Below, one piece after another: positions 49,055 through 54,753 of a stretch of 54,753 nt of DNA. The stretch covers positions 1 to 54,753 of the forward strand of contig NZ_LDQA01000061.1 in NCBI RefSeq assembly GCF_001475935.1. The letters are read 5' to 3'. This DNA comes from Aureimonas ureilytica (GTDB taxonomy: Bacteria; Pseudomonadota; Alphaproteobacteria; Rhizobiales; Rhizobiaceae). Under the pieces are notes generated by a model, which worked only from the letters and a program-made list of their open reading frames with translations, made no database searches and had not been told where the DNA came from. A program made the translations under genes and the position numbers. Every line of letters starts with the position of its first letter. The first letter of the stretch is position 1.

Positions 49055-50217
49055 CTGGAAAAAAGCGAGGTGGAAAGAAGACGGGCATCCTCGCCCGCCT
49101 CGCGAATCACGAGTTCGCCCGATTCGATCGCGCCGCCAAGGCCCCGGCATTGCTCGCCCATAAGGGCCGAGAGCGAATAGAAGGACGAACGAATGGAATA
49201 GGCCGTCAGCACCAGCGCCAGTGGGTGAGCCGACAGGAGCTTGCGCATCAGCATCAGGAGATAGGGCAGATCCTCGAAAATCTGCCAGACCTCGCCCTTC
49301 GGTCCCCGGCCGAATTTCGGCGGGTCGAGAAGGATGATGTCATAGGTCGCGCCGCGCTTCACCTCGCGCTCGGCGTAGCGCACGGCATCCTCGCAGATCC
49401 AGCGGATCGGCTTGTCGGCGACGCCGGCGATCTCGGCATTCTCGCGCGCCCAGCCGATGGCGCGTTTCGAGGCATCGACATGCGTGACCTCGCCCCCCGC
49501 GCGCGCCGCCAGAAGCGAGGCAAGGCCCGTGTAGCCGAAGAGGTTCAGGACGCGCACCGGCCGCCCCGCCCCTTCGATCAGGTCGGTCATGAAGCGCCAG
49601 TGGACGGCCTGTTCGGGGAAGACACCGACATGCCGGAAGGAGGTGAAGCGACCGAGATAGGCGAGCCCATCCTGGCGCATGGGCCAGGTCTCGCCCAGCG
49701 CCTCGCGCGGGAAACGCCAGCGGCCGGTGCCCTCCTCGTCCGTGTCGCCGGTGAAGATCGCGTCGGCCCCGTCCCAATCGGCCGCGTCGGTGCGGCGGGG
49801 CCAGATCGCCTGATTCTCCGGCCGGCGGATGGTGAGCGGCCCGTAACGCTCCAGCTTTTCGCCGTCGCCCGAATCCAGAAGCGCGTAGTCCGCGCCGGGC
49901 TCGACCGTGAGGATAACAGGCGCGCGAAAGGCCGGGCGTGCGCCCTCGGGCCATTCCACGGCCGGGCGATCGCGTCGCCCTTCGCGGCCGAGTTCGTCGG
50001 TGGAAAGGCGGGGGCGCTCGGCTTCCTCGGGCGCGGCGCGCACGCGCTCGGCCGGCTCGGGCCGCCTGGAGGGGGCGCGATGCTCGGCGCGCTCGGCCTC
50101 GGCTCCGTCGCGGCGGCCGGGCCGGCGCGGCTCGCGATGGCCGGGGCCACTGTCGGGGCTCGCGGGCCGGCCGGGCCGCTTGGGCGCGCCGGGCCGGGAT
50201 GTCCTGTTCTTCGTCAT
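49039..50217 (-). CDS. Class I SAM-dependent rRNA methyltransferase, RlmI/RlmK-like
   Basis: A 392-residue protein. The first 90 residues are Arg/Pro/Glu-rich and probably disordered, followed by a small domain (LTVEPGADYALLDSGDGEKLERYG) and a Rossmann methyltransferase with VLNLFGYTGLASLLAA (SAM motif I), VTHVDASKRAIGWARENAEIAG and LDPPKFGRGPKGEVW (NPPK-like motif IV). This is the class containing RlmI/RlmKL. The target is likely a cytosine or guanine of 23S rRNA. Start 50217 or 50235; neither has a clear ribosome site. Divergent from coxG. Confidence 0.85.
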   Translation of the reverse strand: MTKNRTSRPGAPKRPGRPASPDSGPGHREPRRPGRRDGAEAERAEHRAPSRRPEPAERVRAAPEEAERPRLSTDELGREGRRDRPAVEWPEGARPAFRAPVILTVEPGADYALLDSGDGEKLERYGPLTIRRPENQAIWPRRTDAADWDGADAIFTGDTDEEGTGRWRFPREALGETWPMRQDGLAYLGRFTSFRHVGVFPEQAVHWRFMTDLIEGAGRPVRVLNLFGYTGLASLLAARAGGEVTHVDASKRAIGWARENAEIAGVADKPIRWICEDAVRYAEREVKRGATYDIILLDPPKFGRGPKGEVWQIFEDLPYLLMLMRKLLSAHPLALVLTAYSIRSSFYSLSALMGEQCRGLGGAIESGELVIREAGEDARLLSTSLFSRWVSA

Positions 50218-50368
50218 CGGCGGCTCATAGCGCATGGAGGCGTTTTGGAGCAAACGTCCCGAACGGTGAAACGCGTCTCGCCGCTTGGCAAGCACCGAGA
50301 CCGGCGTATTCTTTCTGAATTGCCGCAGCCTTCGCATCCGACAAGGCGCGGCCCATGGGAGGACGAGG

Positions 50369-50845
50369 ATGGATCTGAAGGGTGAATACCGACTGGCCGC
50401 GCCGCGCGAGAAGGTCTGGGCCTTGCTGAACGACCCCGAGACCCTCAAAAGCTGCATTCCCGGCTGCCAGAGCCTGGAAATGACCGGCGAGAACGAGATG
50501 TCGGCCACCGTGGTGGCCAAGGTCGGGCCGGTGAAGGCGACCTTCAACGGCGTCGTGCGGCTCGAGAATATCGACGCGCCGCGCAGCTATTCCATTGTGG
50601 GCGAAGGCAAGGGCGGCATCGCGGGCTTCGCCTCGGGCGGGGCCGATGTGTCGCTGGAGGAGGACGGCGAGGACACGGTCCTGCACTACGAGGTCGACGC
50701 CAAGGTCGGCGGCAAGATCGCTCAGCTCGGCGGGCGGCTGGTGGATTCCACCGCCAAGAAATTCGCCCATCAGTTCTTCGATTGTTTCGCCGCGCGCGTC
50801 GCCGGCGACACGGCGGCGGAAGTCTCCGAACCGGCCGGAGCCTGA
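50369..50845 (+). CDS. CoxG (CO dehydrogenase subunit G) family protein
   Basis: A 158-residue SRPBCC/START-like lipid- or ligand-binding protein: MDLKGEYRLAAPREKVWALL, PETLKSCIPGCQSLE, GPVKATFNGVVRLENID, then GKIAQLGGRLVDSTAKKFA. In carbon-monoxide oxidisers CoxG anchors the enzyme to the membrane, carries quinone or helps maturation; many bacteria keep lone copies. No coxS/M/L subunits are nearby, so its role here is open. Ribosome site GGGAGGACGAGG precedes the ATG at 50369. Followed by a bidirectional terminator. Confidence 0.9.
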   Translation: MDLKGEYRLAAPREKVWALLNDPETLKSCIPGCQSLEMTGENEMSATVVAKVGPVKATFNGVVRLENIDAPRSYSIVGEGKGGIAGFASGGADVSLEEDGEDTVLHYEVDAKVGGKIAQLGGRLVDSTAKKFAHQFFDCFAARVAGDTAAEVSEPAGA

Positions 50846-50863
50846 GCGCCCCCTCAATCGGGC

Positions 50864-50895
50864 AAAAAAAGAGGCGGATCGCTCCGCCTCTTTTT
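50864..50895. terminator. Bidirectional rho-independent terminator
   Basis: GAGGCGGA, a 4-base loop and TCCGCCTC form a perfect 8-base stem flanked by seven A on the left and five T on the right, between convergent coxG and the LapA-like gene. Confidence 0.92.
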
Positions 50896-50915
50896 CGTGG
50901 AAGAATGAGAAAGTC

Positions 50916-51329
50916 TCAGGCCGCGACGGAGGGGCCGGCCAGTGCGCGCGCGCCGTGCCCCTGCGTCGGGGCGGCGAGAGCGGGGCCTTGCGCGGCGGCC
51001 AGCTCCCGGTCGCGCTCTTCGCGCAAGCGGCGCATCCGCTCGTTCGAAAGCTCCAGCTCGTGACGCAGATTCTCGATCTCGCGGCGGCGGTTGGCCGCCT
51101 TGGTGCGGTGATGGCCCTGGGACATCCAGGTGCCGAAACCGCCGAGCAGGAGGCCGACGATCAGCGAGCACAGGAGCAGAACGAAGAGCGGCGCCTGGAA
51201 GGCGAATTGCGGCATGGTGCCGATCGGGTCGAACGACACGTCGATCGCCTCGCGATTGGCGACGCAGAACACCACGAGCAGGACCGCCAGCGGCGCGAGG
51301 ATGAGGAAAGAAATTATCTTCAGGATCAT
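50916..51329 (-). CDS. LapA-domain membrane protein
   Basis: A 137-residue protein with two membrane helices (about residues 3-22, FLILAPLAVLLVVFCVANRE; about 40-60, LFVLLLCSLIVGLLLGGFGT) of the LapA (DUF1049) type, then a basic, helical, coiled-coil-like segment (RREIENLRHELELSNERMRRLREERDR, shown in part) and a Gly/Ala tail. In E. coli LapA-B help regulate LPS synthesis; whether this applies here is unknown. No LapB is adjacent. Start 51329 has no strong ribosome site. Upstream is ihfB (268 bases). Confidence 0.85.
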   Translation of the reverse strand: MILKIISFLILAPLAVLLVVFCVANREAIDVSFDPIGTMPQFAFQAPLFVLLLCSLIVGLLLGGFGTWMSQGHHRTKAANRRREIENLRHELELSNERMRRLREERDRELAAAQGPALAAPTQGHGARALAGPSVAA

Positions 51330-51597
51330 CGAATGGCCACTTCGAACCTTGGAATACGCCCAGAGAGAATGGTGCGCCGCACCGAACCGGCAAGCTGTCC
51401 CATCGGAATGAGGCATACGAGGGAAGAGGTCAATCCGCCTCGCGACAGGTCTTGAATCTTCCGCCACGATCCGAGGCCGGCATCCACGCCGGAAGCGTGA
51501 AAACGCTCCACGCCGACGCCTGTCGCCGATCCAACATGTTGGCCATCATGGCAGCATAGGTCGTGGGAACGAGCCAAGCGCGTTGCGCCCGGCTCGA

Positions 51598-51879
51598 TCA
51601 GTCGACGTTCAGCCGCTCGCGCAGTTCCTTGCCGGTCTTGAAGAAGGGCACCCACTTCTCCTCGACATCCACCGACTCGCCGGTGCGTGGGTTGCGGCCG
51701 GCGCGCGGCGGGCGATTCTTGACCGAGAACGCGCCGAAGCCGCGCAGTTCCACGCGGTTGCCTTCGCAGAGCGCCTGCGTGATCTCGTCGAAGATCGCGT
51801 TCACGATGGTCTCGACGTCCCGCTGATAGAGATGCGGGTTGCGGCTGGCGATGATCTGGACGAGTTCGGATTTGATCAA
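51598..51879 (-). CDS. ihfB: Integration host factor subunit beta
   Basis: A 93-residue HU/IHF-type DNA-bending protein. [41 protein letters not shown] and the beta-arm RNPRTGESV with the intercalating Pro are typical of IHF-beta. It pairs with IHF-alpha (not in this window) to bend DNA in recombination, replication and transcription. Order sppA-ihfB-lapA is common in Rhizobiales. The gap after it holds no recognised terminator. Confidence 0.94.
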   Translation of the reverse strand: MIKSELVQIIASRNPHLYQRDVETIVNAIFDEITQALCEGNRVELRGFGAFSVKNRPPRAGRNPRTGESVDVEEKWVPFFKTGKELRERLNVD

Positions 51880-51989
51880 CGCGATATCCTCGGGCGTCGG
51901 GTCGGGCGTGAGTCTTGGATAAAGACACGGAGGCCGCCCTTCAAGCCCTTGTTTTCCAATTGCAAAGCGGCATCACTCGCGGCCCGGCG

Positions 51990-52952
51990 TCAAGGCGTCG
52001 AAGGTTGCCAAAGCGACACCATGCCGTCAAGGTGTCCGCTCGCCTTGCCGAGCGCGCCGATGAGATCGGCCGGGGCGGCATCGAAGCCGAGAAGCCCCCA
52101 GAAGGCCGAGCGCGCCGCGCCGAACAGGCCCCAGCCGTCCTTTTCGGGCTCGCGATCCTCGATCTTCAACCCGGCCGGCACGCCGCGCTCGCTCTCGAAC
52201 CAGCGACGGATTTCGCGCTCGCCGCCAAGCGCATCCACCAGCTTGTTCTGAAGCCCCTGCTCGCCTGTGAAGACGGAGCCGTCCGCCAGCCGCCGCGCTT
52301 CCTCTTCGGGCAGGGCGCGGCGCTCCGCGACGAGCCCGACGAACCAGTCATAGGAATTGTTGACGAGCCTTGCGATCATCTCGCGCGCGCCGGGGGCGGC
52401 CGGCGCGAAGGGCGAAGGCTCGGCTTTCAACGGCGAGGATTTCACCGCGTTCACCTCGACGCCGATCCGCCCGAGCAGGACGGAGGCATCCACATATTGG
52501 AAGATCACGCCGATCGAGCCGACGATGGAGGAATGATGCGCGACGACCCGGTCCGTCGCCATGGCCACCATATAGCCGGCGGAGGCGGCCAGCGTGCCGA
52601 CCTCGGCCGCCACCGGCTTGACGGCGGCGAGATCCCGGATGGCGTGATAGAGCGTTTCGCCGCCCACCGTGGTGCCGCCGGGCGAATTCACGCGGATGAT
52701 GACGGCCCGAACGTTCGGATCGGTCTTCAACTTTTCGAGAAGTTCCAACCTGTCGCGATCCTCGGTGATGAGGCCGGCGACCTCCACGCGGGCGATCTCG
52801 GGCGCAGCGGTGGCGACGGTCGCGCCCGGCCGCCAGCCGCCGGCAATTGTCAGCGCGAGCACGGCCAGGATCACCGCCAGCACGGCCAGAATCCGCCAGA
52901 AACCCAGCTTGCGACGCAGGCGCCGCCGATCGATCAGGCTGTCCGCATTCAT
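51990..52952 (-). CDS. sppA: Signal peptide peptidase SppA (36K type)
   Basis: Membrane-anchored serine peptidase that degrades cleaved signal peptides. The 320-residue protein has one N-terminal membrane helix (ILAVLAVILAVLALTIA, about residues 19-36), the SPGG-containing strand VNSPGGTTVGGETLY, the nucleophile Ser in VGTLAASAGYMVA, and the general-base Lys in SSPLKAEPSPF of the Ser-Lys dyad. This is the single-domain (36K) form. Start 52952 (MNADSLIDRR) is selected so the membrane helix is near the N-terminus; 52994 is possible. Divergent from lptC; 270 bases between. Confidence 0.93.
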   Translation of the reverse strand: MNADSLIDRRRLRRKLGFWRILAVLAVILAVLALTIAGGWRPGATVATAAPEIARVEVAGLITEDRDRLELLEKLKTDPNVRAVIIRVNSPGGTTVGGETLYHAIRDLAAVKPVAAEVGTLAASAGYMVAMATDRVVAHHSSIVGSIGVIFQYVDASVLLGRIGVEVNAVKSSPLKAEPSPFAPAAPGAREMIARLVNNSYDWFVGLVAERRALPEEEARRLADGSVFTGEQGLQNKLVDALGGEREIRRWFESERGVPAGLKIEDREPEKDGWGLFGAARSAFWGLLGFDAAPADLIGALGKASGHLDGMVSLWQPSTP

Positions 52953-53222
52953 GATCCGCCAGTGCTCCTTGCCGGGCGGATCGAGGCCCGCCATATCGGG
53001 CAAGCGATAGAACGCGGCGCGGGCGCTGCCAAGCGGGCGGCCCATTCGGGGAAGCGGAGGCGCGATCGTCCCGGGCGCATCGACACAGCCCGGCCTTCGC
53101 TTAACCACGCAAAAACCCCATATCACTTATAGATACGACACGATACGTTGATTGACCGCAGAAGGCATCCGACCGATCCGGGTTCGGAGGCTCTTCCGCG
53201 ACAGGCGAGGAATCGAATTCCA

Positions 53223-53948
53223 TTGCAGGCTCGCATCGATTCGACACAGTTCGCGCAGGATCCGCGCCATGCCGCGCTCGCCAGTTCCACGAACCCGAAG
53301 GGGGACGAGCGGCGCGAGCGTGAGTTCCGGCGCGCGCGCCGCCATTCGCGCTGGGTGCGCTGGCTCAAGATCGGTCTTCCCACGGTCGCGACCGTGATCG
53401 TCCTGGCGGGCCTCGGCGTGACGTGGCTGGCGCGTGTCGTGCCCGGCGATCTGGCCTTTGCGTCCACCTCGATCCAGGACGGACGCCTCGTCATGTCCGA
53501 CCCGCGCATGTCGGGCGTCGATGGGCGCGACCGTCCCTATTCCATGCTGGCCAACCGGGCCATTCAGACCTTGGGCGGCTCGGGCGTCGATCTGGAAGGC
53601 GTGCGCGCCGACCTGACGGTGGACGACAATACCAAGGCCCAGCTTCAAGCCGCCAAGGGCCATTACGACACGCGCACGCAGATGCTCCGGCTTTACGACG
53701 ACATCACCGTGGAAACGACGAGCGGCATCCGCATCAAGCTGGCGAGCGCCGACGTTTCGCTTCAGGATGGGCAACTGACCGGCAAGGGACCCGTGAACAT
53801 CGCGACCCCGAATCAGACCCTCGAAGCGGGCAGCGTCGTGATCGTCCAGCGCGGCCACGAGGTTTCGTTTCGGGACCGCGTGAAACTGACCCTCCTGCCC
53901 ACCGCCAACAACGGGGCGACGCCCCCATCCAGCGAGCCCAAACCATGA
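53223..53948 (+). CDS. lptC: LPS export ABC transporter periplasmic protein LptC
   Basis: A bitopic inner-membrane protein bridging LptB2FG and LptA in lipopolysaccharide transport. The 241-residue protein has one membrane helix (IGLPTVATVIVLAGLGVTWL) after a basic segment RREREFRRARRHSRWVRWLK, then a beta-jellyroll with repeated short strands (VRADLTVDDNTKAQLQAAKG, DVSLQDGQLTGKGPV). No ATG precedes the membrane helix in frame; TTG at 53223 (QARIDSTQ) or TTG at 53148 are possible starts, and the former has AGGA about 12 bases upstream. The stop overlaps the lptA start (ATGA). Confidence 0.87.
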   Translation: MQARIDSTQFAQDPRHAALASSTNPKGDERREREFRRARRHSRWVRWLKIGLPTVATVIVLAGLGVTWLARVVPGDLAFASTSIQDGRLVMSDPRMSGVDGRDRPYSMLANRAIQTLGGSGVDLEGVRADLTVDDNTKAQLQAAKGHYDTRTQMLRLYDDITVETTSGIRIKLASADVSLQDGQLTGKGPVNIATPNQTLEAGSVVIVQRGHEVSFRDRVKLTLLPTANNGATPPSSEPKP

Positions 53949-54586
53949 TCCCGACCCATCGCTCCCGCGCCATGCTTCTGGCTTTGGCCGGCTCGCTCGC
54001 ACTCTCAGGCGCGGCGCTGGCCCAGAGCCAGTCGCAAGGCTTCGGCAATTCGTTCGGTGGGCTTCAGGTCCAGGGCGACCAGCCGGTCGCGATCGAATCC
54101 AACCAGCTCGACGTCGATGACGGCAAGTCGGTCGCGACCTTTTCGGGCGATGTCAGCGTCCAGCAGGGCGCGACCTCGATGACCGCCGAGAAGCTGGTGG
54201 TTCATTACGTGCGCAAGCAGGACGGGGCGAACGGCAAGGCAGCCAAAGCCGAGCCGGCCGCCGCGCGCTCCAACATGCCGGGCGGCTCGGACGATATTTC
54301 CAAGCTGGAAGCGCTCGGCAAGGTCACGATCAAATCCGCCGATCAGGTCGCCACGGCCGACCGGGCCGATTTCGACATGGCGACCCAGGTCGCGGTCCTG
54401 CGGGGCAATGTGGTGCTCAGCCAAGGCAAGAACGTCGCCACGGGCTGCATTCTGAACATCAAGATGGATACGGGAGTCGCCCGCCTTCAGAGCCGCGACT
54501 GTGGCGGCGCGCCGGGCGCCGCCACGGGTCGCGTGCGCATGCTCCTGTCGCCGGGTGCGGGACAGCAGCCGGGCGCGAGCCGCTAA
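53945..54586 (+). CDS. lptA: LPS transport periplasmic protein LptA
   Basis: Forms the periplasmic bridge that carries lipopolysaccharide to the outer membrane. The 213-residue protein has a signal peptide (AMLLALAGSLALSGAALAQ), an OstA-type N-terminal beta-jellyroll (VAIESNQLDVDDGKSVATFS, VSVQQGATSMTAEKLVVHY) with a 30-residue insert rich in Lys and Ala (NGKAAKAEPAAARSNMPGGS), and further strands (KVTIKSADQVATADRADFD). A C-terminal Gly/Ala tail follows. In relatives lptB and rpoN come next; the window ends before lptB. Confidence 0.93.
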   Translation: MIPTHRSRAMLLALAGSLALSGAALAQSQSQGFGNSFGGLQVQGDQPVAIESNQLDVDDGKSVATFSGDVSVQQGATSMTAEKLVVHYVRKQDGANGKAAKAEPAAARSNMPGGSDDISKLEALGKVTIKSADQVATADRADFDMATQVAVLRGNVVLSQGKNVATGCILNIKMDTGVARLQSRDCGGAPGAATGRVRMLLSPGAGQQPGASR

Positions 54587-54589
54587 GGC

Positions 54590-54694
54590 GCGCGACAGCC
54601 GCCCGGCCGGCCCGCGATCGGCTGTCGCGCCGCGCGGCACCGCTCGCCGTCAAATCGCCGCTCGCGGGCCGAACAGTGCTTCGGCCCGCGAGCG
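54590..54694 (+). repeat. Two strong hairpins downstream of lptA
   Basis: First: 54590-54601 with 54619-54630 (perfect 12-base arms GCGCGACAGCCG/CGGCTGTCGCGC, 17-base loop). Second: 54659-54672 with 54681-54694 (perfect 14-base arms, 8-base loop). Neither is followed by a T run. They may uncouple lptA from lptB or protect the mRNA 3' end. Confidence 0.6.
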
Positions 54695-54753
54695 CCCTCC
54701 CTGCCTTGATCTGGACGCCCCTCCTTGCTCGATCACAACGCACCCGCCTCCCA

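Overview
The window is about 54.6 kb of high-GC (roughly two thirds G+C by eye) alphaproteobacterial chromosome. Gene content and order (lnt, PhrR/PraR-like regulator, metK, trmB, rimP, nusA, ylxR, infB, rbfA, truB; mutS, glnD, murJ, trpS; lptC, lptA; olsB for ornithine lipid; an HWE-family histidine kinase; EcfG-type promoter motifs) point to Hyphomicrobiales (Rhizobiales). An Aurantimonadaceae-like genome is a guess only. Nearly everything is ordinary core genome. I see no prophage, insertion sequence, CRISPR array, toxin-antitoxin pair or defence island, and I do not claim a new multi-gene system. The first 142 bases are not genome: they look like an error-rich sequencing adapter, with the Illumina P5/Nextera read-1 layout ending in the Tn5 mosaic end. 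Real sequence starts at about 143, inside a truncated gene.

Layout. 143-2656: minus-strand truncated SDR epimerase, queG, glutathione transferase. 2932-3738: uppP (+), sharing a bidirectional terminator with an NDUFA9-like SDR (-). 5068-5152: tRNA-Leu(CAG) with its own promoter. 5337-8948: large soluble HWE histidine kinase with a tightly linked 123-residue unknown protein. 9269-11027: HAD phosphatase (+) and HSL-type esterase (-). 11124-19253: the translation/transcription operon rimP-nusA-ylxR-infB-rbfA-truB (-), with a predicted promoter and an intrinsic terminator in its leader and another terminator after truB, where most relatives carry rpsO-pnp. 19556-19906: small exported DUF2147 protein (+). 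19961-31604: a long minus-strand run nfuA, tsaB, rimI, plsC, miaB, phoH, ybeY, corC-like, lnt, XRE regulator, metK, trmB, in transcription order, often with overlapping start and stop codons. 31804-35305: CDF metal transporter (+), universal stress protein (-), a cluster of five strong hairpins, trpS (-), DUF3597 protein (+). 35322-43773: mutS, a stress-type SDR, glnD and murJ (-). 44265-47646: DUF1236 protein (+), outer-membrane beta-barrel, olsB and an AcuI-type reductase (-). 47670-51879: two RNA methyltransferases with lspA (-), CoxG (+), LapA-like protein and ihfB (-). 51990-54586: sppA (-) and, divergently, lptC-lptA (+), the latter cut off before the expected lptB.

Functional themes are translation and ribosome maturation (rimP, infB, rbfA, truB, ybeY, miaB, trmB, tsaB, rimI, queG, trpS, rRNA methylases), envelope building (uppP, lnt, lspA, plsC, olsB, murJ, lptC/A, sppA) and stress or nitrogen control (glnD, HWE kinase, USP, EcfG-type promoters). 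The most interesting signals are regulatory or structural: the rimP-operon leader attenuator, the hairpin cluster at 33359-33539, the metK leader, an 18-bp palindrome before the XRE gene, a full-consensus EcfG promoter ahead of the DUF1236 gene, and the adapter artefact.
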